From Brienomyrus brachyistius (taxonomy: Eukaryota; Chordata; Actinopteri; Osteoglossiformes; Mormyridae): DNA of 64,000 nt. The stretch lies in NCBI RefSeq assembly GCF_023856365.1, contig NC_064538.1, positions 9,411,435 to 9,475,434 on the forward strand. Direction: 5' to 3'. The position numbers and the translations under genes are program-made. The notes below the pieces were generated by a model. That model searched no databases and had not been told where the DNA came from. It saw only the letters and a list, made by a program, of their open reading frames with translations. Shown piece by piece: positions 44,660-57,835 of the stretch (the stretch's first letter is position 1; each line of letters begins with the position of its first letter).

Positions 44660-47313
44660 CCAGTTCTGGCTGAAAACACATCCACAAACAGCACCGCCTC
44701 ACTGTTCTAAGAACAGGCAGAGCAGCCTTGGACCTGTCCACTTAAATTACCCAGGAAGAGACTCTTCACCACAGGAAGGTGTCCATCAATCTTTTGCTTC
44801 TTGCACCAGCTTAAAGTTTACGTCAAGGATTCTAACTTAAAATCATTTTATTGCTATAATAAGGTATTTATAGGCTGCATGAGCAGTTTTATGATCAAGG
44901 TGAGTATTTGGTCTATTAATGCTATTATCATTATTATTGTTGTTATGGTAAGGTCTTATTATTTTTTATTACCAGTAATTGATTTTGTCCTGATGGGTGG
45001 TGGGTGGGGGTGGTGGGAATGACAATTCTAGCATAAGTGAAGCAGCCATCCTTTAACTGTGATAACTAATGCAGAAGTCTGATCAATAAACCTCATCCTG
45101 AAGTTCATAAACTGCTGAAGTAGCCTTTGCTTCAAAGCATGGTCTGGGTCGGGGAAGTGAAGCGATGGGAGAGAGGAAACTGGGGGGGGGGGGAGGGGGC
45201 TGTAAATCCATGACTCTCCCCTAGCAGGATAACTGATATTCTGCTGGCAGCCTGGGGTGCCTCACAATATTCTCTTACACCCACTTACACACCTAGGCAG
45301 GTATGTGCTGATGCCCTCCCACCCAATGCAGCATGTGCATTTGCTGATCCATATATTACTTAGGTCTGAGAACCAATTAAAAAAATGTACTAGTCTCATA
45401 GTTTTCTGTCATTAATCATGATTGATTAATATGTCGAATCCCCAAATTCATGTTGAATTAACACAAAGGGGAGTACATGGGTCATTGCGACAAACTCATC
45501 GTAACATATTTTTCTCCACCTTTTAAAATTGAAGACACACTCAAATTATACAACTTCATTGCCTAAACTGTCAACTAGGATCAGTTTTGTTGCATTACCA
45601 TTTATTTCTTTAACAAAGAAATGTTAAGAAATGTATTTAATCAAATCCAGGTTAAGAGTCACTTAGATGAGAAAAATTAGCAAAAATCTTGTTATACAAA
45701 TTGATTGCTTGTTATCATGTTTGGTTACATGGAATAAAATTAAAAGACTTAAAACATTTCATGTATATTTGTGTTACTGACTTTTGGCTACTTATTACTT
45801 TTAATATACCTAAAAAGTTAATGTCAATTGCTATGCATAAAAAAACAACACTTTATTTCACTATAACACTTTTTTTCCAAAAAATTCTCAAGCTCATGAT
45901 AATGACCCATATTCTAATTTGTTTAATTTAAACTTGCGATGTACAAATGATCAATTTCCAACTGCTTGCAAGCAAGTACAAGTTGAATTTCAAAAGGTCT
46001 ATGACCAGATGGCAATAAGAAAAGAGAGGGTATCGTACTCTAAGAAAGGATGCTTAGTGACTTTTTTTAATTGACACACCTATAATCTCGTGAATGCAAC
46101 AACAGATGGATGGAAACATGATTTATTCCCATGTGATCTATCTAAATTCTTTAAATCTATTTGGCAAGCGGCTCAAAAAAGAGAACTCTGACAAGCATTG
46201 AAAGTACACTTTATAACATGAAAGATCTTAAGATATTAAGATAAAACAATTCAAAAACATAAAGACAAATATTGCACATTAAGATATTTTTCTCCTATGT
46301 ATGCCTACAGCTGGCAGTTTTTAAAAATAAAATAAACCAGGTAACATCAGTTTCCTCGTGAGGACCTAAGTGAATATTTTGATTGTAGCTATAAATTCTG
46401 GGAATCAGTGCAACCTAAACTCTCACGTTGTTTACAACCAGGAAGGAATATAATAGGTCTCCATTACAATCTATGCTCATACTATTCTCCCATTCGGATA
46501 ACAAAATTCTGCTTGCATTAACGCAAAGAAATAATTATGTGTTAGGACTTTGATATTAAGCGTAAATGTTCTTAATAAAATGAAACATATTGTGTAAATT
46601 TGTGAATAAGTATTTTTGTATGGCATTTGACACCCTATTAAGAAGAACCCCAAGACTCTTTACAGTTTATAATTATTTGTATATTTGCATATTCAAATAC
46701 TACCAAGTTATTAGCAAGTTCCTTACCAACTGTACACTGAAAAAAAGACTCCATTAACCATTCACAGAAATATGTGCTTTTCAGCCCTGAACGATGGGGG
46801 TGTGCACTGGACAGTGTATGTTCCTAGCAGGACGGCATGTTGACTGCATAAATGTGGCTTGCATTAATTTCTCTTTCCCACATAATGGACAGAATATATT
46901 AGTGGAGTATTAGCTGGAACTGAAAATCACCAAGACTGGAACAGATTCAGACAGATGATAAGCAAAATAGTGCATATCATTATAAGCCTATAATCTGTCT
47001 GGCTGTAATATTAATGTATACTATATTGCACTGTATTATACATTTTGCTTTAAACAAAATATCTGTAGAGCTGACACACAGCGCACACACGCACACCTAT
47101 TCAGCCAATGCACAGACCTTATTAGGAAAAGTCAAATAAATCAGACTGTCAGCCTCCAGCTGGGAGACAGATCCAAGCCTGAACTATAAAACTGAAGACT
47201 TTTTTATTTATTTACTACAGCACTCTCACTGAGAAAGGGTCTAACTTGGTTTCTTCATGGCAGAAAGAGGGGGGTACTCTTTCCAGGATTATTCATTATT
47301 CAATTATTTGAGC
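44660..47313. other. AT-rich DNA after mir-133a
   Basis: No gene recognised. The first AATAAA after the microRNA is at 45085-45090. A G-rich tract lies at 45182-45199. 45.6-46.6 kb is strongly AT-rich unique sequence that could be an old unrecognised retroelement, but I could not identify one. Confidence 0.4.
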
Positions 47314-47339
47314 GGGGGGGGGGGGGGGGGGGGGGGGGG
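47314..47339. repeat. G26 homopolymer
   Basis: The longest G run in the window, 26 uninterrupted G in an AT-rich neighbourhood. It could form a stable G-quadruplex, and its length may be miscalled in assembly. Confidence 0.92.
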
Positions 47340-48945
47340 TATTTAATACTAGTTCCTTAGTTCTTACTTACCTATAAATCACATATTACTGGTAGGGGAT
47401 CCCAAGCCCTGGTTTAAGAAAGGACAAAAAAAACACAGATTTAGCTATAAAACTGATTCAGGTGGAAGCTGTTGTATAAAGACGTCAGAAGAAATAAGAA
47501 ACCCCTACTGACTGTACAGTCAATGAGATTTCACAGAGGAAATGAGAATATAGACAACACTGGTACCCTCCATAATATAGTATAACAACATTGCCCTTTA
47601 CCGTGCATCGATTTATTTCGGAAGGAATGACATTGGAGAGCAACATAAAGCAATGACTAACATCTCAGTATTGGTTATTATAAGAAATACAATCTAAGAA
47701 CGATGTAATTTCCAGATAATGAATATTTTCCACACTGACTGCTGTCTTACTATAAATGCTAAAATAGCAGTGCTTGTATAATGACGAAGCCACCACTGAA
47801 AACTGAAAACTACAGTAACATTGTGCAGCAGTCTCATCTCAGTCCTGAATCTGTGCTGGAGTCAGGAAAATGATATTAAAGAAGGTGGAACGCAAGCGCC
47901 AAATATTCAAAGCTACACGCAAATCTGATCTCAAACTTTGGAATAGAAAACCGTAATGATCAGTCCACACAACGCTTACCAGAGCCCCACAAGTCCAGCT
48001 TCAAAGGCCAGCCGTAAACTGGGTTACGCTGCATATATCAAGCAGTTGATTTACAATGGTTCGTGTAATATCCTTTGAATAAATATGAATAAAGAGGTAC
48101 AATACAAAGCTGGCTGACACGAGTGGAGCATTCACGACTCATTCCTAATGCAATGGCCACATAATTAAGCTATTATCTAAAACATTTCCCACTAAAAAAA
48201 GGTGTCATATGATCACTTATTAATGCTAGCAATATATTACACATTAGTATCTTAGGCATTCTACAAAATTACACTGCAATCAAGTTTGGAAAAGGTCCAG
48301 GAATTAAGAGTTAGCTTTTGTTTAATTCATTTTAAGGGAAAGAAATGCTAATGCAGTGCAGCGCCAATGCCAGTAAACGTGGCCATGCAGTGGTGTCAGC
48401 AGAGCTGTACCTCAAGATCCTCCCTTTGCCAAAGACAAACATTAAAAATCTGCGCATCTGCTGTGATACACAGTGACATTAGACATAGTCCTTTATAGTC
48501 ATTTAATTGTTTCATGTATAGTTTAACTGATTATTAAAATAAAAAAAAAAAAACAGAACGTATCACCAAAACATTAATATAATTAAGTATACCTTCGGTG
48601 AAATGTAAACTGATAAATCTTGTGTAGCAGGTAGGCTGAGCTACAGTGATAAGTACCCTGTCATCCCCCCGAAACCGACTCCAGACAGGGTTTAAAAAAA
48701 ATGCATTGATTTACTTCTCTCACGTTTAAGAACTTCGTCTTCAACAGAGAAGAGAGTAGTAACTGTTCATCCAGAGTGTCATAAATAAGGGTTCGGCAGA
48801 CTCAATTGACTCCACTAAACTGACATTCTGTATCAAGCAAAGTGAAAGTCAATGGCACTCAGAAAGGAGGTTTTCATCTATTGGATCCACATGAATACCA
48901 TTCCGCACACACCCTTCAGGTTACTTGTATTTATTTATCTGTCCT
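47340..48945. other. AT-rich intergenic DNA
   Basis: Unique sequence with no gene recognised. A short A run lies at 48540-48553. Confidence 0.45.
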
Positions 48946-48949
48946 AGGC

Positions 48950-49090
48950 AACGTCAGGAGCACACCTTGCAGAAGATGCCAGTCTATCACAGGATGCTCG
49001 CATAGACACACACTCACACGTACACACACTTTAGTGATACATAAACCCGAACCAACAAATCAGATGAAACAAGATATTTGCAATTTTATT
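48950..49090 (-). mobile_element. Degenerate SINE 3'-half, minus strand
   Basis: GATGCCAGTCTATCACAGGATG followed by ACACACACTCACACG and a decayed ACTTTAGTGATACATAAACC corresponds to the minus-strand 3' half of the common fish SINE body seen intact at 38.9 kb. No intact head or tail is visible. Confidence 0.5.
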
Positions 49091-49099
49091 TTCTGAACA

Positions 49100-50345
49100 A
49101 GCACACATATCAAACAATTAATAAGATTAAACATGAAACATGGGAGGACTGGAGACAAAATCTAGTCCAGTCAACTTTACAGGGTACCTTTTAGCTGCTC
49201 CAGTGATCCAGCTAAGTAGTCAATTTATTCAGTATAGAATATAGTTTTTTATACACTGTACTGCAGTATATAGAGAATAAAAACCAGCATGATTATCCAT
49301 CAGGGTAGCTGTATAGGGTTCTGTTGTGCAGCCCAATGTCTGAAGCCCTCAGAGATACACACAATTTCATTTCCCTCGCTGTCACCCTGAGTTTGTGCTT
49401 GACAGGGTCATGGGACATGGTGCAGGGACATATTGGGTGATAAACTTTGGGAGAGACCCACGGAGACCTGTGCAATGGCTTGGAAGCAACAACTCCATAA
49501 GAAAGCCCAGGTGGCTTGGTGAACAGAACAGGTGACATGGGTAACTTGAGAAGAGATCCTAGTTTTATCTGAGATACACCTGGGGTGTATCACAAAGGGG
49601 GGCAAGTGAGGATTCAGAAAGTCTTTTCAATATGCTAATCTACCTGGCTAAAAGATGTGTTTTGCTACTCTGATGCAAACCAGAAGTCCCCTCCACCAAT
49701 ATGTGGCTGACACAAATTACTAGGTAATTGGCCTTAGAGAAACTGGCATGATTTGATCTCCAATACAATCATATTTGGTGAAAACTAAATAACTGTTTTT
49801 TGATGTATTTTGATGTACTTATTTGACTTTTATTTATTTTGAAAGTGACCTCAAACGTGTTCCTCTCTGTATGTACTATACTGTATGTACTAATGTTTTC
49901 TCCATGGTGCTATCGCTACTACTGTACTCTGTAAGAAACTGTCAAATTGATTTGGCAGATATTCTGACCATTCCACCATTCAAGTAAAGTTGGCTCAGTT
50001 CTGTCAATCTGACTCTATGGATTATACATTTGGTACTTCCAGCTATAATGGAAAAAAACTGCTTACTTTTAAAAGAACTGTTTACTGATGATAAAATTAT
50101 GAATGTTTGAATATTAACTCACAGGTTAAGTTCAATTAGCTAATTATTTTCACACTTCAAAATCTCATTATACAAAATGACTTCTCTGGCAACTTAAACT
50201 GAATATTAGGATACTGTGGAGAAGAGAAAAGACTATTAGGATAAGTAGTGAAGGGAAAAAATAGAATGCAAAGCTTCTCATTCTGTACAATACAGTGCTC
50301 TATATAAAAACATAATTAAATAATAATTAAGAAGGCAGCACTGAC
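49100..50345. other. AT-rich intergenic DNA
   Basis: No gene or repeat family recognised. Two overlapping minus-strand frames at 49.3-49.6 kb have no domain. Confidence 0.45.
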
Positions 50346-50351
50346 TTTTAA

Positions 50352-50575
50352 GTAGTGGTGGCCTAATGGTTACGGAAGTACACTTGTAATCAAAAGACTG
50401 CTGGTTCAAATCCTCAACCAGCAAAAGTACCACTGAGATACCTTGAGCAAGGCACTGCTCCCCACGCGCTGAATTAGCTGTCTGCTGCTATGCCACGATG
50501 TCACATATGGGTTGAATGCAAAGGACACATTTAGCTGTTGTGCGTCAGCAATGACAACTTTTCACTTTATGGTCA
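50352..50575 (+). mobile_element. Second SINE family (tRNA head, V-SINE/HE1-like body)
   Basis: The A box TGGCCTAATGG (50359-50369) and B box GGTTCAAATCC (50403-50413) are 34 bp apart as in a tRNA promoter. The body (GTACCACTGAGATACC, TTGAGCAAGGCACTGCTCCCC, GGGTTGAATGCAAAGGACAC) has words found in widespread fish SINEs with a conserved central domain. The tail is decayed, ending near CAACTTTTCACTTTATGG, and no target duplication is visible, so it is an older insertion than the GGAT-tailed copies. Confidence 0.8.
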
Positions 50576-50579
50576 AAAA

Positions 50580-51948
50580 AATGAACTGCATTAGATAAAA
50601 TGAATATAAAACAGCCAGCAGAGTACTATATACGAAACTCATACTATAAAGAGTGAAAGTATAACGTATCGACTCTTATGCATCAGAATGCCTAAATCAC
50701 CTGCAGCGTTACATTTAATCACACGAGCAAACGAAGGCGGAGTAAACTTCTGCATAATAACTAGGAGTGATTCATTGATTCTCCTGGCAAAACTGAAATC
50801 CATGACTGAAACATCACAGCAGTCCCCACATTTCTTTCATTTGTGGCTGTCTAGCACATGTCACTGAACTACCAATTATTTTTCCACTTTAAATTCGGGG
50901 AGGGGTGGGGAAGGCTTAGGAAGACGATTCACCCATACTTTGAAGGGGTATGTTCAAGGGGTTCGGAACGTTCTTTGAAAGACATACAACCACAAACATA
51001 CACTCGGGTAGATGTGATATGGTCGGTGTTTCTGAGAGTCCTCTGGCCAGTTTCTTCGCTTGCCCAACCAAAGCATTTTTTTCCACAGACCACTGCAGAA
51101 TGTCTTGCATGGCGGAAAAAAGGTAGACTACCAGTAATCAGATGAAGGATTGACCATATTAAGGAGATGAGCTATATTCTCCCATCGTGCTACATTTTCT
51201 TGGATTAATACAGCACTCTGCTTATTTCTCAAGTCAGCTATTAACATGTCCGCAACCCCACTAAAGTAAAGATTACCAAGGGTTTCTGGAGAAGCATCAT
51301 TCAAAACATATAGTGGGTTTCACAACTAGATGTCCTGAAGTATGACAAAAAAAAATCGCTGTCCCATTAACCACTTTATCTTCCCCCATCCACAAGAGCA
51401 CGGCATCATTTTAAGGAGAAATAAAAACACTTGGAAACACACATCTCTCTTGATGGAAGAGTCCCCCGACAGTCTGCGAATAAATATAAGGAACTGGAAG
51501 GCCTGCTGCCATTCCCAGGGACTGAACGATGTGTGACATGTGGCCTCCAGTGCATGGGTCAGTAATTCTCTGTCCTGTCTCCTCTGCCCACCCGTCCCTC
51601 CCCCTGTGTAACATGGCATTAAATTCAGCTGCTGCCAGAGTGGCAATGGCACTCGCTTGCTCTACAGTAGCTTACCGGTCAGCTACTTCTTAGCTAAAAG
51701 GGGTTTTTCTCTCCCTGATTTATTATGAATGGATTGAAAAGTTTACCCTTGGGGAACGCATGCGCACTGTCCTTGGAAACGTGCGGATCTTCTCATAAAA
51801 CTCAATGAAAGAAAAGAGTGTTTTCTTTCGTGGCAGATGATTTGTATCCTCCATACCCATCCCATTTCAATGAAAGATATGATGAATAACTAAATCATCC
51901 TTAAATTATTATTATTTTTTACAAATTACCACACAATATGAAGTTTAT
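50580..51948. other. Intergenic DNA
   Basis: Unique sequence. Small frames at 50.86-51.65 kb overlap on both strands and have no recognisable domain. Confidence 0.4.
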
Positions 51949-51956
51949 TGTTATTA

Positions 51957-52027
<71 letters not shown>
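51949..52027. repeat. (TTA)n trinucleotide repeat
   Basis: About 26 TTA units with two TTG interruptions near the left end. Confidence 0.97.
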
Positions 52028-53083
52028 TTCACGACCCTTCCTTCTTTGCCCATAAAATTCTGGAATTAAGTTGTAAAAATTTCTTGCAAACTGGCAAATA
52101 TGCACATTTTGGTTGGAAGTGTGTTACTCCCAATGAGCTCTTTCCATTTCTCCTTTGTCTGAAGCCTACATGCAACTAAACTGTATTTAGTTTTTCCATC
52201 ATCCTTCGTTTGATAGGAAGAAAGTTTGAACAATGCAGAATGCATTTCCATATGCCAGGTGTCAATAAATGTGATTGGTTTTCCAATGAACAATTCCTTT
52301 ATGAACTCTCATCAACACGGGTTTCTTTCAGTTCCTGTTAATTTGCCCTCCCATCATTTTTTTCAGATGGCAATGGCAAAAGATAACAATTGACAGAAGT
52401 GCAGCCGAGTCACTTCACAGTTCCTTCAGTGATAGTTTTAATTACTTTCGTTCATGCATTTGTAAGTTTCACTAATTAATAATTAACCTCATTTAGCCTT
52501 CAAATATGGAAAAGCATGTTTGGCAAGTGTGTTTGTTTTGAGACAAATTTTCATTGCGCAGTGCTAATTAAACGATAAATTAAGTTCGAAACAATTAATT
52601 AAGCATTAGGAATAGCCTACTCCACATACCTGACGTCTCCTCTGGCCACCCAATGTAAGCTTGTGGGGGGCTGTTTATAACTTAATATGTATACATTTAA
52701 TTGTTTATTTTTTGTTAATATTATTTGTTCACAATTCTCATTTGTATTGTTTTTCTAAAATTTTGTAGTACCAAAATGGATTATACCAGGCAACCAGACA
52801 AATGCGGGGGGAGACCGGTGTGAGTGCAGAGGAGAATGGCTTTAAAGGCTTTACAGTATATAATTAAATACATATTCTCTGTGGTAGCTAAATGTAATTA
52901 TGTACTTGACGGAATGGGAACTACCGAAAGATTATAAACCGGACGGTTCGTGCAGTTTCCACCAAGTTGTGAAAATTAATCTACCGTGAGCAATTTGATA
53001 GTATAGCTGCTAGCTGGTCGGAAAAATTAGCCTTATTATTAACCCAGAAAGATGAAGGCAGCTTGAAAAGACAGAAGACTCAC
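52028..53083. other. AT-rich intergenic DNA
   Basis: Unique sequence with several TAATTAA words at 52.45-52.6 kb. No gene recognised. Confidence 0.4.
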
Positions 53084-53215
53084 CGACCGGTACCCTGGTA
53101 CCTTCTCCCCTTTGAGCGGTTCACGGTAATCAAGGTCCAAAGCGGGTTTAGCCGCGTGCGGCTTATCCGCGAGGAGAACGCTCGCGCATCCTGCTGCAGC
53201 GCTGTTTTTTCTTTT
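53084..53215 (-). promoter_or_regulatory. CpG-dense block with a minus-strand splice-donor motif
   Basis: CpG is concentrated at 53140-53205 (AGCCGCGTGCGGC, TATCCGCGAGGAG, AACGCTCGCGCATC) within AT-rich DNA. On the minus strand the block ends GGTCG|GTGAGT at 53083-53078, a near-perfect 5' splice site. The pattern suggests a CpG promoter with a short non-coding first exon of a minus-strand transcript. The only ATG in the block opens an 8-codon frame, so no coding function is proposed. Confidence 0.3.
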
Positions 53216-53533
53216 TATTTTAAGTAATTGTAGCGAACAGGCAATATCTTTGTGTTTGCAACGCTTTTTCTTTATTTAGGCTACTTGTAGGTCTGCCGAC
53301 TTGTGCAAGACTAATTATGCATTTTAGTTGTTCGAGCAAACGGCTCGTAAATGGGTGAAGCTGATAAACAATTTTGTTAAAGGAACGAAATACACTCACA
53401 TATAGTAAAGGGGGTTTAATTCATTGAACCGAATAGTGCTGCTAAAACCTTTGAAATTACATCTAATTCACACCAAAAATAAATGCAGAGATGGTGATTA
53501 AAGTCTTGGTCTTTCGTATAGGCCTCTCAACCG

Positions 53534-53535
<2 letters not shown>

Positions 53536-53610
<75 letters not shown>

Positions 53611-53620
53611 TGTTGTTGTT

Positions 53621-53659
<39 letters not shown>
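53536..53659. repeat. Compound trinucleotide repeat (TTA)n(GTA)n(GTT)n(GTA)n
   Basis: Four phased trinucleotide blocks follow one another in the same register: TTA, GTA, GTT and GTA again. The isoleucine/serine-rich frame across it is an artefact. Confidence 0.97.
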
Positions 53660-56600
53660 TTCCTGGGCATTCGCTATACAGTATTTTAAAATGTTGAACC
53701 AGTAATATATAATGTTGAATGAACGCAAGTTATTTCAGCACTTGGAGTTGCTTTGTATTTAATACAGGCAAGAAAATGAATGGCATTCTGCAAGTATTAC
53801 ATACACATCCATCTGTTCCTGAAACGTATTATCGGAGGGTAAATTTAAAATACTACTGGTACTTTCTTTAATGTGAATGCACAAAGATAACAGAAAAATA
53901 GAGAATGCGGCTTATTTTAAAAATCTTACAGAATATAAAAGTGAGACATCACACATTCACTCCAAATACAAGTCAATTCTGGTATGATCCGTGTCGTATT
54001 AGTGCAGTATTTGTTGTCTCTAGCTGAGAGTGAGCTCAGGCAGTGTGACTGTAGGCTGTATGTTGGCCCGCTTGTATTTTAGAGGTCCACAGTGCTCCAG
54101 TGAGAACTGTGATAATGAGTTCCCATGTCCCAGAGATGAGGGTGAGGAGAGCTATTCATAGATCCCCTCTCCAAGCACACCTAAATTCCTGCAGTTAAGG
54201 ATCTAGCCAGTGCGAATTCTGCAGACCCGGTCTTCTCCAGACAGGCGGGTGGACAGACAGGAAGATGGGCATGTGGTCAAAAGCTAAATGGGCACACAGA
54301 TGTCAGTGAGACGGACACCTGAGGTAAGATGCAGTGCACTCACACCCGGCTTCCTTAAAGATGTTTACTCCAAGGTCAAATGTATTCTTCTGTCATTTTC
54401 TGGTTGTGTTCTTATTATTAGCTCTGTAGAGATACTTATAGGTATATTACATGAAACATAATTTATGAATGGCAACAAAAGCTGACCTTAAACTCTAACC
54501 GTGAACCCTGTTTGACCCCCCCCCCCCCCAAGCCCTCAGCAGAGCACAAACAAGCTTGCGTCTGTGAGCGAACGCCTCAGAGTTCATTCTCTTGATGCCT
54601 TTGCAGTTAAAAAACAAAAGGCCCCTGAATTAGACAAACTCTATGCATCTCCAAGACAACAAGCAAGAGCCAAGCAGTGTCCTTGAGCTGACTGTGCACC
54701 AGAACCTCCAGGGGGTTCCTGGGGGCGGGGGGGGATATCCGCATCACTCACAATATTTTTCTCATTTTTGTTTAAGATAAGGGGCATCACACAGGGTGGC
54801 GCAGTAAAGTTGCAGGGCAAGAGGTACTGTTTCTACCCACAGGTGAACACAATACAAATGAATCACCAGTTAGTGTCCCCAACAGCCGTAATGTTTTAAT
54901 TCACACCAGTTTCATGCCATACACCAGTGCCGAAGTGGCTAATTGGGAGAATTCCCGAAGATCTGCCCTGGTTGGCCGCTGCTGAAGATGGTCGGGAAAT
55001 GCAAGGATTTTATGTCAGGAGGGCAAAATTTTACCGCCACCACCAGTGAAACTGTTCCCCCCAGCCCTACCTTACACTTTTGTTTCAGATTTTTATGGGA
55101 TGAAAAGCAATGACCAAAATTTACCCTGTCAATGGTGTTAATCAGTTTTTAAAAAAATGCCATACCCCAACTTTTGGAAAAAAAATTAACAGGCTTAATA
55201 GGTGTGTCAATTAAATTGTTAAATTTATGCAATAAGAGAGAACTGGAACTGGATGTGTTGCAGTAAGAGACAAAAGAGAAAATGCGGTTTCCAACCATCA
55301 CGCCCAGGAGCACGACGCTTAATTTGAGGTGCACTTGAATGTCGCAAAGTGTATTGGGAGCTAAAGTCTGCGGCGGGAGTCAATATGACACATCCTCATC
55401 ATTACAAACACACACGTGCTCAGCTGCTCAGTGTCAACCCCACAGTGTGGTACAGGAAGCAGATTCAGCACTCACACACTCCTCCCCTTGCACTACAACC
55501 CCCCTCCCCACATGTTCTTGTCCTCTGCTGTCCTGCTTCTACGTCTTGGGTCAAACGAAGCTCCCTTTACTCCCTCCCGGGGGAGAGCTGAGGGTGCAAC
55601 AGAGCGCTAAATTCTGTCGTTTCCCTCCCGGATGCTCCTGTACCCACCCACCTTCACATGTGACTTGCCCGTTGCCACACAGCACTGATTTGGGACCACC
55701 TACAGTCAAAGCCCCCCCCCCCCCCCCGCTGTCACGCTGTTAGCTTTCTGTTTTGATAGTGCTACGTGTGGAAGGAATGGAGGACTGGATCTTGTCCTGG
55801 AACGGGTTCCAAATGAAAGTGTGGTATCAGCTGTATCTCTGCATTTTTATTAATGTTATGCCTCCATACCCTTATATGGAAGGGCCACTCGGAACGGCAA
55901 TCGAAAAACGTCTGACTAAGTAGGTTAAATCACAGAGGTGCAGCCATTTCCTTAATGTGACTGACACTTAATTGTCAATCATGTAAACTGGTCTTTTGGT
56001 GGCAGCACGTATCCTCAGATTGTGTGACGCGGAACTGATGGCATTCTTGTTTACTGTCACATGGACGCCGCTCGAAGCCGGTGATGAAAGCAGAGTGGGC
56101 TTTTTCACGCGCCTCTCGTGGAGAAATGACAGGACTGACAGCGGGGCTCAGATAGCGTGAGTCAGAGGCAAGGCGGGATGGCACACGCTCCTACAGGAAA
56201 CACCCTGACAAGGTCATGCGTCGGCCGATCTGCTAAGAGCGCTGAGTGAGGAAAGGGTGAATCAATGGGAGAAAACAGACAATGACAAGGAAAAGGGAAG
56301 AGAAATGGGAGTAAACGAGTCGAGAACATGTCAAATAGCAAATAATGCTGATAAATCTGAAATGGCGTACACTAGTAGGATTAGGAACAAATATTCTGGT
56401 TTTTTTTTTTTGGGGGGGGGGGGGTTCTACAGTAAACATAGAATGAAAAATGCCATACGTGACCCCATCTACATGTTCCAGTGACACATCACATCCCACA
56501 TCAGCTTATGGCAGCAAGAGAATAATGCCAATGTTTCCGTGATGGAGGTGGATGATGCTGTATGATACAAAAGTTGGTGGAGGTGAAAAATCTCCCTGCT

Positions 56601-57075
56601 AAAAGCACTCAGAAAGGTTGTGTTTGCTTGTGCTGGGAAACTACACTGGTGAGTATTTTAAAGCAAGCATGTGTCTCAAGCTGAACACTTAAGTTACCAA
56701 AAAAGTACTTAGCAAATAAGCATCATCTGGAGGAACCGGGAGGAAACAAAGGATTGTGGAGATACTGATAGTCACTATGATAGCTACCCGAAGAGGCTGC
56801 CTGAAATATATAAATGTCTCGAGTCAAATATAACTGAGACATAAAGACTGCTTTGTTGTAGCATATCTGTAATTTCTAGTTTTATAATACACTGAATTAG
56901 ACACTGACTCCACAACCTAATAATTGAAGAGAAGCAGTAAATCTCCTCCATGCTACTGTTTTCAGGTCACTTCAGGTGTTTATGACCACGGCTAATTCTA
57001 CACTGGCCCAGAGGGTGCATGAGAGCCTCAGCTTATATCTGTACTTTATAATTCTCTGGACACAAAGTTAGAGAC
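53660..57075. other. Intergenic DNA with G/C homopolymers
   Basis: Unique sequence with C14 at 54516-54529, C16 at 55712-55727 and T11G13 at 56401-56424. A 134-codon frame at 55339-55743 ends inside the C run and has no domain. Nothing else recognised. Confidence 0.4.
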
Positions 57076-57079
57076 AATT

Positions 57080-57720
57080 GTCTGTAACCTAATGATGATG
57101 AGATTAAGACAATTAATTGTTTTGAAATTGGCAAAGATCTATGTTCCTCCACCCCAGAAATTTGTCAGTGCATTTAATGTTCAGTGCCCGTTCCTGGACA
57201 TGAAAATGGCCAGGAGAAAAAGAAAATCATTTGAAGCTGCTGGCAGCTGTTATATTTTTTACTCCTATTTAACCTCAGAAAAAAAGTGGGAAAGGGTCAT
57301 TCTGGATGACGATTAAAGCTGTAAATAAAGTTAATGCTTACGTCCATACCGTCTGTGCAGATCGGACAAAATTAGCTCCATTGTTTACAGTGATTGTTGG
57401 CAATGATGAGGAGGGCCTTTTAGCCCCTGAGGAGCAGATACTGCAAACAGCTGTACCTTACAGAGGGTTAATCTCTGGAGGAAGAACATGTGCCTTTCTT
57501 TCAAGGGAATTTTCTGGGCCGGTTGTGAAAAATGGAAAACTAAATTGCTTCTAAAAAGCTTCAGCTGTAAGCAGGAGGCGAGGCTGAGCTTATGCTAAGG
57601 CTCTCAGTCTTGAATTGATACTGAAAATAAACTCCTTTCATGGACCTCTAGGAAATAAAGATGGAAATTCATCTCTTGTGTGCAGTAATTGCATATCAAA
57701 AGGTCAAAGGGATTAGTTCC
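57080..57720. promoter_or_regulatory. Candidate conserved non-coding block
   Basis: A 640-bp stretch of complex, repeat-free DNA with GACAATTAATTGTTTTG, TTTAATGTTCAG, TGGCAGCTGTTATATTTTTTAC (CAGCTG E-box beside an AT-rich site), TTACAGTGATTG and GTAATTGCATATC. It has the texture of long vertebrate conserved elements, and two frames in it lack domains. Confidence 0.3.
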
Positions 57721-57819
57721 CCCAGAAGGAAACACATTCTCATTTTTGTAAACACTGAGTCGCTGTGGCCCCACATGCTGCCTGAAGCATTTACACATGT
57801 TGGGTTCCTCCCTGAAGAG

Positions 57820-57835
57820 CCCCCCCCCCCCCCCC
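57820..57835. repeat. C16 homopolymer
   Basis: Uninterrupted C run inside a frame that otherwise shows no protein features. Confidence 0.95.

Larger units (their letters stand above)
28470..45100 (+). ncRNA. Inferred primary transcript hosting mir-1 and mir-133a
   Basis: The two hairpins lie on the same strand 10.9 kb apart, and in vertebrates these pairs are made from one primary RNA. The left limit is placed after the TATA box at 28435. The right limit is the first AATAAA signal after mir-133a, at 45085-45090. Possible splice donors inside it include GTACGT at 29437 and CAG|GTGAGC at 37349, but no acceptor could be matched with confidence. Both ends and the exon structure are guesses; only the hairpins are firm. 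Confidence 0.4.
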
